Assembly (NCBI GenBank): GCA_001600635.1
Contig: BCKL01000017.1
Location: 204,003-268,002, forward strand
Length of the DNA stretch: 64,000 nucleotides
Reading direction: 5' to 3'
DNA from: Leucosporidium creatinivorum
Lineage: Eukaryota > Basidiomycota > Microbotryomycetes > Leucosporidiales > Leucosporidiaceae
Positions 10,098 through 20,919 of this stretch are shown here, in pieces; the first letter of the stretch is position 1; every line of letters begins with the position of its first letter. A model generated the notes under the pieces. The model ran no database searches. It was not told the DNA's origin and was given only the letters and a program-made list of their open reading frames with translations. The translations under genes and the position numbers were made by a program.

Positions 10098-12140
10098 TCA
10101 ATCGACTTCAACAAGCCTTCCCTGCTCGACCGCCTCCTCACGCCCGCGCACCTTTCTCATCGCCGAGCCGACAATCCCGACCCGCTCCCTCAACCACAAG
10201 CCCACCACACTCCACTCCACCTCTCCCGCACTCATCACAACAGCAAGCAACACCCACACGCCCCACTCACCACCCAACCACCACTTCCCTCCCCACCAAC
10301 TCCAAACCGTCCTCCCCGCCCTCTCGACATCCACCGTCCCCTCCCAGCTCGTCCATCCTTCTTCTCCCCTCCTCATCACCCTCGCCACTCCATCCGGTCC
10401 GATCAACGCCGATGCACCGCCTGCAGCGTCGCAGCGCAGGATAAACGACCCCGTCTCGAGAGCTCGGGAGGAGGCTTGGGAGAGTTGTTGCGAGATGAGG
10501 TAGGGGGAGTCGAGAGGGAGGGAGGAGGGGTTGAGGATCAAAGAGGGGTGTCCAGAGTCAATTTCGTGGGACGAGAACGAGGGCGAGGTGTAGTGCGTCA
10601 AAAGCGAGGAACTGGCGACGTCGAGGCAGATGGCCGCCGAGAGGTCGAGCGTCTGAAGCGGGGTGCGGTTGGGCGAGGGCGTGTTGGGAGCGTGTGGGAG
10701 GGAGATTCGAGAGAGGGGAAGGGCATAGGAGGAGCTGGCGAGCTCGGAGGAAGCGCGAGGAGTGAGAGGAAACCCCTCGATGAAGGGGACGGGGAGGTGC
10801 TTGGTCGTCGAGAAGAGGATGTTCGGGTGATCTTGGTGGGCGGAGGGTCCAACGAGAGTGGCGACATTGTGGAGCCTGTGCGTCGAGGAGGAAGAGGGTA
10901 CGAGGTAGGTGGCGAGGATGTAGGCCTGCGCCAAGTAGAGCGAGGTCAGCTCGGCGCTGCCCTGGGTCAGACTGATGGAGAGAGCTTACTCCAGAGGCAT
11001 CGCTAACTTCTCCCGCCTTACTCAACAACTCCTTCTCCTTCTTACCCGATCCTTCCCATCCAACTTTCCCTGCCTCACCACTTCCAGCTCCCTTCTCCAA
11101 TCGAACCGCTCCCTCAGGCCAGCTGACCACCTTCGCACCTCGCCCGACAACGACTCGAGTCTCGTGGAGGTAGTCTTGGAGCGTCGAAGTGCGCCTGTCG
11201 TGTGGAGGAGGAGCCACGCAGCCGACTTTGACGGGAGGGTAGATGAAGGAGGGCGAGTCGGTCGAGGGATGGAAGCGATGGACGGCGAAGAGGGAGGGAA
11301 GGGAGGGAGAGATGAGGGCGATGGCTCCAATAAGTACCATGGTCCTCAGTGCGATAGACGACGTAGACGCCCTTCGAACGAGCGATCGGTTCCCATCGGA
11401 ATCGCCGACCTCGCCCGCGCCGAGCAGCGGCTGCTCCTCTTCCTCGTGCTCGCGCTCCATCAAGTCAACCTCCTCCTCGCCACTGATAATCGCCTTGACC
11501 CACACTCCCAGCGCGACGCCCGCGAGTCCCACAACGACATCCACACCGACTGGGCCCGACCAGCTCCTCAACCAGTCCAGCTCTCCGCCGCTTCGCACCC
11601 ACCAAATCGTCCTTCCCAATCCACTGATCCTCTCCTGTACCATTCCAGCCAACGCAAAGCCCATCGCCGGCAGCGCAAGCTCTATCCAGCTCCCTCCGCC
11701 TCCTGCCGAGCGGGATGACGCCGAGTTGGAGCTGAAGCGGTGCAGGAGCGTCTCTGCGAGGAGAAAGCCGCATACTGGTGGGAGCGTCGAGAAGATACTG
11801 GCGAGCAGTAGAGCGGAGAGCGAGTCGGAGAGGGAAAGATGCTGTAGCGTTCCCTGCGAGGCGAGAACGAGGGCGAGGGCTTGAGCGACGAGGAGACAGA
11901 GCGAGAGGCGGACGAGGGTGGTGGATGAGATGGTGCGCTGTAGGGTCATAGAGGGTTAGTACAGCTCTCCCTGGCGCTGCTCGGACAACCCACGGTGGCC
12001 TGCTTGAGCTGAGACGAGGTGACGGCGACGAGAGCGACGACGACGAGTAGCGAGCTCGACAGTGAGAGAGCCCAGGCGGCGAGTGCTGTAGTCCCTATGG
12101 TATTGTAAAGTGCTGCACCCCTCTGTAGTCGAAGCATCAC
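10098..12140 (-). CDS. Apolipoprotein N-acyltransferase-like CN-hydrolase membrane protein
   Basis: Exons 12140-11994, 11937-10990 and 10925-10098, all phase 0, give 640 residues. Hydrophobic stretches fill the N-terminal part (ALSLSSSLLVVVALVAV, then LVRLSLCLLVAQALALVLAS and more to about residue 250). Beyond a further membrane span comes a CN-hydrolase (nitrilase) domain opening with VKVGCVAPP and QDYLHETRVVVGRGAKVV. It includes the Glu motif SWPEGAVR and the Cys motif AAICLDV. Membrane-embedded bacterial Lnt proteins with this architecture acylate lipoproteins; a fungal homologue could act as a membrane acyltransferase or amidase, its substrate unknown. The C-terminus has one more membrane segment (WGVWVLLAVVMSAG). 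Intron 1 carries a perfect TACTAAC. The ATG lies upstream of an intron that would otherwise place a false ATG at 11949. This is the intact copy of the pair. Confidence 0.75.
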
Positions 12141-12359
12141 GAGATCGAGGTGATGTGGTGAGAGGCAAAGGGCGAAGTCGAGAGCGGCGTCTCATCTCGT
12201 TCGCGGCGCTGCTCGCTTTGCAGTCAAGCATGCGGGCTGAATGCTGAGCAGATTGGTCGAGGATAACAATACTTTGATTCAGAGCTATCAATACTACCCT
12301 ACAGAGCACAGAACCTAGACAACCGCGAGTTACAAGCCATCGCCGAACACCGCTTCCCC

Positions 12360-13965
12360 TCAGTGAGTCCCCTCGCTCCAGTGGAGAGGTCCACCCAGCT
12401 TGCGAAGGCGCTTGCCGGTGAAGATGAGACCAAAGACCAAGAGGGTGGCGATACCGACGATGGCAGCTTGGACTGAGGAGAGGAAGACGGGTCAGCTACA
12501 TTCGGCGCAGGAGGAGTTCGTCTACTCACTTCCGAACGAGACATTGAAGCCCGCCTTCGCTCCCCACTCCATCTGGTAGTATCCGACTAAGAACCCCTGT
12601 GAAGTCGGATGGTCAGAAAACCTTCCTTGAAGCTTGCGAGTCTGCGCGAACTCACGGAGATGGTTCGGGAAAGGTTGACGATGGAGGAGACCTCTCCCGA
12701 GGCCGAGGGGAAGGTGTCGAGGATGTAGGCGGTGATTCCGACGGAGGAGATCAGGACACCAATTACGTAACACAGCCACCCCAGCACGATGGCCGCGACG
12801 CTGAGCTGCTTGTGAAGCGCTTGGCCGACGAGGATGAGACCGGGCTGTTGTTGGACGAAGACCGGTCAGCTCCAGGTCTTGTACTAGACTCCTCCTCCTA
12901 CAGTACACAAGTCACAATCATGAGGAAGGCGGCGATGAAGTAGGTGTAGAGCCTGCACTCCGGCCTAAAGACGCCGTGTTTGCGAGTGTAACGGTTGGCG
13001 ACCCAGTCGTTGAGGTAGTGACCGACTATCTCTCCGATAAAGAGTCCAACAAGAGGAGTGAAGTAGATCTGAGGAGGGTGGAGGTCAGCGTAGGGCTCGA
13101 CAAGCTGCGCCGAGCGCCGAGATCGAGCAAAGCTCACGAAGGAGATGGTCCTCAAGCTGAACCCGTAGCCTCCGGCTACCTTAGGAGTAGCAAACAGGAT
13201 GGAGGAGGTAATGTTGATGCCTAAGAGCCCGGGAGTCAGCTTTGAAGGCGTCAAAACGGTCGCCGAGCTCGCCGAGACGAGTTCTGCACCGTTTTCGACC
13301 GGGAAAAGCGGCAAAGCTACTCACCTACAGCCCACATGAACGATACAGCGTAAATCACAAATACGACCCATGTAACGGGCTTCGTGAACACCTGCAGAAC
13401 CGTCGTCAATCGCGAATTACGAGCTCCGAGCTCGCCGAGACTCACCTCGAGCAACCGCATGACGGAGGCTCCGACCTTGGCCTTGTACTTGCGTTGACGG
13501 TATGCAGTAACGCCGGTGAGGTGGCAGATGCGTCCCATAGGGCCTCCCTGGCGCTCGGGCTGAACGGCGAGGTTGCGATCGTACCAAGTCTCGTCGGCGA
13601 AGAGCGAGATGAGGATGAGGAGGAGGACGCTGTAGGCGAACACGAGCCATAGTACAGTTCGCCACCTGCCTTCGAGGCCGTTGACCATGAATCTGGAGGA
13701 GGGGGAGAGAAGAGAAGGCGGAAAGCGATCAGCGACGAGGGCGATCAAGCTGTAGGCACTCCCAGACTCACCCGCCGAGGAAGGGACCCATGTACGGAGA
13801 GCAGAGGAAGATGAAAATCCAGATGCCGATCTTGCGGGCGTGCTCGTGGAAGAAGAACATGTCCTAGAAGTCGAGAACGTCAGCCGAGGTCGAACGCCGA
13901 GCACCGAGATCTAGCTGGTGCCGTCAGGAAGACTCCACCCGTCAAGCATAGATGGTGAAGCGACC
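12360..13965 (-). pseudogene. 5'-truncated major facilitator superfamily transporter
   Basis: Eight exons (13863-13772, 13692-13446, 13391-13325, 13220-13138, 13068-12907, 12844-12656, 12596-12530, 12472-12360) splice into 339 open codons. They encode the C-terminal two thirds of an MFS drug/H+ antiporter-type carrier: FFFHEHARKIGIWIF, a long cytoplasmic loop, then membrane segments such as TWVVFVIYAVSFMWAVG, LCYVIGVLISSVGITAYIL and AAIVGIATLLVFGLIF. The first transmembrane helices are missing. Just upstream (13965-13915) an AG-bounded remnant still spells GRFTIYA and, in another frame, LTGGVFLTAP, recalling the loop and helix that should come before. Nothing matches the N-terminus before the 3' end of the neighbouring gene at 14164. 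A short product could start at the ATG in the second codon, but a working carrier is unlikely. Confidence 0.65.
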
Positions 13966-14163
13966 CTGAAGCAGCGTGTTAGTCCGTCAGTGAAGGTTCG
14001 GCGGAGAGGGCTCTGCGAGGACTGCGGTGGTCAGGCGTCCAGCCGAGTTCGGTAGGTTAGATTCGCAAGCTCCCTCGAGGCCGCCTAGACTCAAGCACAG
14101 CAGATTATTGACGATAACACAACATAGCTAGACTGAACACACTGATCTGTCAACGATCCGACC

Positions 14164-15743
14164 TCAAACACCTTCCACCTCAGCAGCCCTGAACCCAACT
14201 CCCTCACCCACCGCCCATTCCTCCAACAAGCTCCTCGCAAATGCCACCGTATGAGGCACACACATGCCCCTCTGCAGCTCCATCGGCCAAGCAAACCTCC
14301 ACTCTCCGGCTCCAGCTTCACTCCCTCCTCCTCGGATAGGAAGGACCAACGCCGTACTCTCGACTCGGAGGTTTCCCTCGATGCAGAGCGCCCACGTTCG
14401 AGGGTATTGAGTGGCGAGGATGTAGGGCGTGAGAGCCGGGATCGAGTCCTCCCATAGTCGTTGAGTGCGGAAGAGGTCGGTGCCGGATTTGGTAAAGGAT
14501 TTGAGGAGGTCGGTCGATTGAGTGAGAGATGGGCCGGCTGAAGGAGGCGGTGGGGCGGGAGCAGGAGCAGCGGCTGGTGCTGGCGGAGGAGGGGGAACAG
14601 GTCCGTTCGGTGGTGAGTGAGCGGTAGGTCCTGGTGTAGGGAGCTGAGGAGGAGGACCGGGAGGAGGAGGAGGTGGTGGAGGTCCGGCGGGAGGAGGGGG
14701 AGGGGGAGGAAGCCGAGGAGCGGATTGAGTGAGCTGTAGTGACTTGAAGTTGAGGCCCTTTTGCTCGTGCATTGAAAGAGTGTAGACGGCGAGAGCTTCC
14801 ATCCGTACGCTGAGGGAGGAAGGAGTTCAGCGACCGCGAGGGAGGAAGAAGTTCGGCGCGACTCACCAGAGGGCGACAACGAGCGTGAGATTGGCCTTCT
14901 CGGCTGCGCGCTTAACGAACGAGACGAGGCCGAAGATGGACTGCCAGTTCTGCGCGATGCACGTCTTGGCCGCTTGGTCATCGCACCAGAAGGCAAAGAC
15001 GTAGAGCAGAATGGCCTCGGTCTGCTTGGCTAGAGCCAGCGCCGTCTCCTTTGGCGACTTGGCCTCGCGTGCAGTCTTGTCTCCCGAATGCTTGAGCTCT
15101 CGACCTCGTTCGCGGAAGCTGTGATAGTGAAAAGAGGGGATCAGCTCAGCTCGGCGAAGGCAAAGCGACCGTCTTCTCACCTAGCAGCGAGCTTGCGCAG
15201 TCGCTCCTTGGGGTAGTCCGCCTTCCAGTCATCGCCTGGCTTGCCCAGCAGCGGACTCGAAGGGATGGGCATGTCGAACAGATCCTTGAGGCGGGGAGTT
15301 GGTGCAGGGAAGGGCGAACCTCGGACGTCGGGCGTACTGGGCTTCGAATCGGCTCCCCCGTTCAGCTGCCTGGGTACGAGAGGCGGTGAAGAGTTTGGTC
15401 GTCGTCTGCAAGGGGCACAAGTCAGCTCGATGATCTGTCGGAGCTCAGGGAGCGCCAGCGAAGCGACGCACTTGCTATCGCCGTCTGAGATCAAGCCGAG
15501 GCCGACCGTCTTGACTGGACCACCATCCTCCTCAAGCTTGCGTTTCCTGCTACTCCCCAACGGCGAGCGAAGGCCGGCTTGAGCTTCATTCGATGGCGAG
15601 AGTGGTGGAGAGGGCAAGACAGGGCTCAGCAGCGGCTGTACCGTGTTGAGGAGCTGTAGGGAAGCGCTAGGGTCAGCTGGAGCAGTCCGTGATACGCTAC
15701 AACTCTTTGGACTTACTCGCAGCCGCTCTGCCTTATCGTCCAT
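14164..15743 (-). CDS. Conserved-looking hypothetical protein with polyproline segment
   Basis: Exons 15743-15717, 15653-15472, 15405-15181, 15118-14867 and 14809-14164 give 443 residues. The N-terminal 140 residues are Ser/Pro-rich with short basic patches (SSRKRKLEEDGG). The middle (about 145-250) is a well-structured helical block: KADYPKERLRKLAASFRERG, then AILLYVFAFWCDDQAAK and a Trp-containing segment WQSIFGLVSFVKRAAEK. After SLQLTQSAPR comes a run of proline tracts separated by Gly and Ala (about 255-320), like profilin- or WW/SH3-binding sequences. The C-terminal block (LWEDSIPALTPYILATQYPR onward) is folded-looking. The helical block faintly resembles the C-terminal homology domain of AF4/FMR2 proteins, but I cannot support that assignment. 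Function unknown. All splice phases agree. Confidence 0.7.
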
Positions 15744-16306
15744 CGCGTTTCAGCGACTCCGAAACAGAGGGAAGCGGGGGCGAGCGGGTATCTTGTAGGG
15801 GAGAAAGGAGCTGTAGCCAAGTAGCAGCTGAGGGCAAGCAGGCTGCGTAGCTTGAGCGAGTGGCGACGTAGGTCTGTAGCGAGGTGAAGTGGTCAAAGCC
15901 AAGCTGAAAGTCGACGGCGTCTGTTGTCCTCCTGCCATCACTTGCTCCTCGTCTCAGCTACTTCGACATCGCACGCTCGCCCGCCGGATCGTACAGCCGA
16001 GCTCAGTCGACTGCTGAGATAGCATAGGAAGCTGCAGATCCGTCGCTCGCTCGCTCGCTCGCTCGCTCAAGCGCTTTGGTCGTTGCTCGTTGCTCGTCTC
16101 GCTCAGCTAGCTCTCGCGCTACACTCAAGCAAAGCCGGTGAGTCGGTTAGAGGCATCGGTCAATCTTTCAGAGTGCTCTGCTGCACGACAGACCTCTCCT
16201 GTTGCCGAGCCACGCAGAGCACCGACGCCGAGCCGCTGCTGACCTCGCCCCTTTTCTACCACAGAAGCCCAGGACGGCCTCCCGAGGTCCCCTCGCCAAT
16301 CCCCTC
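15744..16306. other. Divergent intergenic region with short tandem repeat
   Basis: Lies between the 5' ends of the polyproline gene (-) and the F-box gene (+), so it should hold both promoters. I see no open frame with protein features. A short tetranucleotide array (GCTC units) lies at about 16044-16068. Confidence 0.5.
16044..16068. repeat. GCTC tetranucleotide microsatellite, about six units
   Basis: Perfect tandem GCTC units in the shared upstream region of the divergent pair at 15743 (-) and 16307 (+). Such arrays vary in length between isolates. Confidence 0.8.
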
Positions 16307-17839
16307 ATGTTCGATGCTGTCTCGCCGTCCTCCTCCTCCGAATCAGCCCACTCGTTGAGCCATTCGCACACCAGCGCCCTCCCGACCGAGATCAAGTTTC
16401 AAATCTTGCGAGACTGTGGCGACCAGGACTCTCGATTCAGCCAGCAGCAGGTTAAGCAGAGTGTGTCACCCGAGGCCCATCTCGCTCTCCCGTCAGGAGA
16501 CTGGCATGGGCGCTCTTTAAAAGCGCTCTCGCTCGTCGATCGTAGCTGGCGCCAGGCGGCCGCTCCCCTCTTGTTCAAGATGAGCCTCTGCCCCATCTGA
16601 GCCGCTTCTTCACTTGCACTGACCCAGCTGCTCCGTTCGCAGTACATCTCTGCGGGAACTAAACCTCAAGGCGCCTTCTTCCATGGCACTCTCGTCCCCA
16701 ACTACCTCAGACATGTCCACGTCCTTGCCTTTCGGAACCCTAAACTCCCTCCGATGGTGGACTACCTCCATCTCAAAGAGCAGATGCCAAATCTCACGAG
16801 CCTTTCCCTCTCATTAAACGCCGCCGAAGCTCTCTTCGGCTCTAAGTTCACCAACCTCGGAGATGCTTCGGTCGATGTCGAGAAGCACGCGCTCGGGACG
16901 GCTTTCAAGCGCCTCGTTGCAGAGCTCAGCTGCGTGGAGCTGCTCGACCTGCGACCCGCCCAGGCTGCTGCTGTCCTCGAAGCTTGCGTCAAGCTCGAAC
17001 GGGTTGTCCTGAGGGGGGGTCGACCTTTCGTGGCCAATTCGGACGTTCTGCCCTCGGCGATTGCTGCCCACCCAACCCTCCTGCGACTCTCTCTCCACCT
17101 TCGAGTCTGTCTCCCGCCTACCCTGACCAACCCAGGCGTCGACCTCCCTCAGACCTGGACCCACTGCCTCCCAAGCACGCCTCTCGAGTCGCTCCATCTC
17201 CGCGTTAGGAAGCTCCTCGAGCCTGAAGTCACACTCATCAAGGCGTGTGCATTCAGCCTCCGGCGTCTCATCCTCGATCTTTCTCCCATCGACCACACGC
17301 TCGACATCGCCAAAGCGGCTCACCCCACCATGCCCGACTTCCCCTTCCTCCAGACCTTTGCCCTCGACGGCTTCGCACGCTCGGTCACCGAGACTCTTCA
17401 GTATCTCCAGGACACGCCTGCCCTCTCCCATCTCAGAATTACCACTCGAGGACGGCCTCAGCGAGTCGAAGGCATGGACTTGGTCGTCGCCGCTTTACTC
17501 GCCAAGGCAGGGGCCAACTCATCCACTCTCGCCTTTCTCTCCTACGATTGTGAACAGGGAGTTGGAGCAGAAGACGTCGCCTCTCTCTGAGCAGTGTTCC
17601 CAACATCCATCGTCAACGTTGCGCGCGTGAGGCAACGCTTCGACTCGGCGGAGGCCAGCCCCGTCGCGGTGGGCCGCTCAGCCGCTACAGAGCGCTTCGC
17701 CGAACTCGCTACGGAGACGCTGGAGTTTGCGAAGGAGAGGATGGATCGCATGATGCAGCTGGACGATGTGGAGGGCGCCGAGGAGATGGTCAAGCTGCTG
17801 GCGGGAGTGAGGGGAAGGATGCACGTCGAGGACAACTGA
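16307..17839 (+). pseudogene. F-box/leucine-rich gene with altered splice donor and in-frame TGA
   Basis: Exon 1 (16307-16579) starts MFDAVSPSSSS and carries an F-box (ALPTEIKFQILRD, then LKALSLVDRSWRQAAAPLLF). Exon 2 starts at 16643 in phase (YISAGTKPQGAFFHGTLVPN) and encodes leucine-rich repeats. The intron (16580-16642) has a good CTGAC branch and AG acceptor, but the donor reads AAG|ATGAGC where GTGAGC is expected. If the intron is retained, translation ends within ten codons. Exon 2 then meets TGA at 17588-17590, after which the same frame stays open for 82 codons (17591-17839) ending HVEDN. Both lesions fit a decaying copy; alternatively the protein ends at the TGA (about 406 residues) and splicing is inefficient. 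Confidence 0.6.
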
Positions 17840-18178
17840 AAGAGATGAAGAGCTTGCTTCGCTGCCGATATGTGAATACAGCTTCGTTTCGTACCGATTC
17901 AGCCGTCTAATGCAAGTCGAGCTCGAGATCTGCGAAGGGCCTTGGAAGGCTTGGAAGTCCGAAGCTCAGGCTCTCACTCCCACTTCGTCCTCGCATTCGC
18001 ACTTTCAGCACCGTACAGCAACAGCACTCGCAGAGCAGGCTACTCCCTCATCCACCAAAGCAGCTCCCACTCTCTCGCCCGGCTCCTCCGACTCGCAAAC
18101 CGCCGCCCACTTCGGTCTCTCCCATCTCTCGGTCTCCTGCTCCTCAAAAGAGCGTCCAGCAGCAGCGCAAGGGCAGTC

Positions 18179-20521
18179 ATGTGGCTCCATGGCATCCAAG
18201 CCCTCCTCCTCGCCCTTCCCTTCCTACAGCGAGCGGCAGCCTACATCCCTGCGCAGCCCGTCAACGACACCTCGTCGCTCGACCAGTCGCAGGACGAAAT
18301 CACCATTGCGTTTTACAATGGAGTTTACGCGTGAGTTTGGAGTGTATCATGCTGCTGCTGCTGTACAGCCCGCTCACACTCTATTATTAGTGCGCCCTTG
18401 TCCCGCCAGCTGACGGCCTGGTCGTTCGACGACGCCGGCAACTACACCAACGTCTCGGACATTGTCAGCTGGACCAAGTACTCCAAGGTGAGCTCTTGTA
18501 CGTGCTTCCCGGCTGCCTACGAGAGCTAACGAGCCGCTCAATTCCCTACAGGGCGTGCTCATCCACTTTGATGAAGCGTCGCGCGAGCAGCCTCCGAGTG
18601 CTGTACCCTGGATCGCCATGATCAATTGCGACACGAACGGAACAGACTACTCGCTCGAGGACGACATCTTCACCCTTACTCGCGACCAGGGAGCGCAGGC
18701 CGCCTTGCTCTACTCGCTCACTTCGCAGGTGCGTTCGGCTTTAGCTCGAGCTCGTACGATCAGGGAAGGTGCTCCGGGAAGCTGTGTTGACCCTCCCTGC
18801 GTATCTACAGGGATGTCTGATGAACGAGGAGTATCTCAACGACTACGAAAAGGTCTTGGACGTCTACGCGACCACCTCCACCTCGGCTTCCAGGATCATC
18901 GAGCAGCAGTTCTCGTGAGTCTGCTCTCCACCTACTCAAGGATACAGCGCTTGACCAACCCCCTCCACAGTCACCAAGGAATCTCGAGTGACGCCTACAG
19001 CTACAACTCGCAGCTGCTCAACGACTCGGCGGTCGGCATTCAAGCCCTTCTCGATTCGAACGCCCTTTCGGTCAACGGCAATGTCTACTTAAACGCTACC
19101 GACAACGCTACCACGGAGGCCGACCCAAGCGACATCGTATCGACCGTCCTCCCCACCGCCGTCAGCACCAACTCGTCTTCGACCAGGTCGGCTTCGGCTT
19201 CCAGGACCTCGCCGACGACGTCGGGCGGAGGCATGCGCAAGCGTCAGACGACCTCGACATCCTCGGCGGTCGCTTCTGCTGCTACGTCGGGAACCAACTT
19301 TCTTGGAGCAGTGATGGCGGCGAGGAACAATACAGTCGGCGGGCTGCTCCCATCCTCGGCGACGCCCTCACCGACGCAGACGGGCAACGGAGGCGGAGGT
19401 CCCAACACTGGTCTCGCCATGATTGTACGTTCTATTGCTGCATCGCTTCGAGATCGACGGGTTGCTGACTTCTCTCTCCTTGCAGATCCTCTACGCCAGT
19501 TCGTCTCGCCTGAGCATTTCTCGCGCCTGCTCAAGCTGACTCCCTCTTCTCTACAGTCACCGGAGTCGTCACCTTTATGTTCCTTATCGTCATCCTCTCC
19601 GGAGCCATCCGTGCCATCCGCCATCCCGAGCGATATGGTCCCCGAGCAGGCGCTGGCGGACCCCACGGCGCCAACCTCAACGGCGGCGGCGCTCGCCAAC
19701 AATCCCGAGCGCACGGTCTCACTCGCGCCATCCTCGATACTTTCCCCGTCGTCAAGTTCGGAGGACGAACCGCCGAGGACCGAGCCGACGACGATGAGGA
19801 GGCGAGGCGACGGGATGTCGCGGCAGGGAAGGAGATGGAGATGGACAGTATCGACCACACCAAGGAGGCAGCGACGAGTAGTGCGGTCGGCGTACCCGTC
19901 GTCGGAGGAGGGGAGATCGAACGGAGACGGAGCGATTCCTCTCGCTCAGCCGCCGACAATGCCTCCTTCGTCAGCGCCGCCGAGATCCCCCTCGACGAGT
20001 CGAACGTCACTTCCTCTGCCCCCGTACCAGCCCTACCACTCACCATCAACCCGGCCGACGTCGACCACGGCACGACTTGCCCCATCTGCGTGTGCGAGTT
20101 CGAGGAAGGCGAGGACGTCCGAATCCTCCCCTGCGACGGCCGGCATCGCTTCCATCGCGATTGTATCGACCCTTGGCTACTCGAGGTGTCATCCCTTTGC
20201 CCTCTTTGTCGGTTGGACCTCTCGGGAGCGGTGGCTGCGAGGGAGAGGCCGGTCGAGGAGGAGGAGACGGAGGAGATTGAGACGGGTCATGCCGAGGCGC
20301 AGGTGATCTCGAACTTGAGAGCCATGCTGCATGGTCATCGGGCGTCGGTTTCGAGTGGGAGTGGACATGGAAGGGAGTCGACGACGGGGACGAATGCGAG
20401 CGGGGCGTCGAGGAATCGCTTCTTTCGGTATGTGGCGAATAGGAGGAGGCAGCAGGGTCAAGCGGTGCCTGCGGTGGAGGTGACGCCAGCGGTGGGAACG
20501 AGCGGGAATCGCAGGTCGTGA
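18179..20521 (+). CDS. Membrane-anchored RING-H2 E3 ubiquitin ligase with lumenal PA-like domain
   Basis: Seven exons (18179-18330, 18391-18487, 18552-18728, 18811-18914, 18971-19424, 19486-19498, 19557-20521) give 653 residues. A signal peptide (WLHGIQALLLALPFLQRAAA) precedes a lumenal region of about 280 residues with many N-glycosylation sequons and a protease-associated-like core (VPWIAMINCD, QGAQAALLYS). A Ser/Thr-rich stalk and one membrane span follow (ILYAITGVVTFMFLIVILSG), the span partly made by a 13-nt exon. The cytoplasmic tail has a complete RING-H2 near 495-540 (CPICVCEFEEGED, HRFHRDCIDPWL, CPLC). This PA-TM-RING layout is used for ubiquitin ligation at endosome or vacuole membranes. 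The start is the ATG just before the signal peptide. Confidence 0.85.
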
Positions 20522-20919
20522 GCATTGATTGCTGTAGCACTTTTCATTTAGTCTTTCTTGTTGAGCGCGGGTCGTCCCCGTCCTTGTGTCATTCGTTTTT
20601 GCTCGCAATCAGTTGTATATGCTTTAACATTGTCGTTCGAGAGCGAGGACACAACAGGGAGAGACGGTAGCGAGGGAATGGTGTTCTGTGGCCGCGCTCA
20701 TGCCTAGCGAACTGAGCGAGAGATCAACGCCGTGCGCCGACCTTCGCGTTCGGCTCTCATGGGGTGCTCCTGCCGCTATTGTACGGTGCACGAAGTATTT
20801 ACAGATGAAGACTAACTGATCGTATCGAGCCAAACAAACCTCAAGCTACCCTACTCTTTCGCTCCTCTCCTCCGCATCTCGGCGCGCCCGCCACTCCCCG
20901 CCGCTGCCCTACTTTCCGC
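20522..20919. other. Convergent 3' flanks
   Basis: Between the 3' ends of the RING ligase (+) and the aldolase-like gene (-). No coding signal noticed; presumably 3'UTRs and polyadenylation sites. Confidence 0.5.

Larger units (their letters stand above)
8600..12140. repeat. Right arm of large inverted duplication
   Basis: Inverted partner of 1-3740, separated from it by about 4.9 kb holding the bZIP gene and UTP23. By hand alignment about 240 of 275 residues of acyltransferase-like exon 3 match between arms. Some stretches of more than 100 nt differ at only a couple of bases (10730-10860 against the region around 1540-1670) while neighbouring stretches differ much more, a patchwork typical of gene conversion. 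The outer boundary is near the start codon at 12140, as far as the left arm can be followed. Confidence 0.85.

Noticed and set aside
1-12140. Inverted arms as terminal repeats of a large transposon
   Set aside because: The arms contain ordinary intron-bearing host genes, no transposase is seen, and the centre holds single-copy housekeeping genes.
17588-17590. TGA as selenocysteine or a reassigned sense codon
   Set aside because: TGA is the normal stop of other intact genes here (for example ARP5 and the DUF218 gene), and fungi generally lack selenoproteins.
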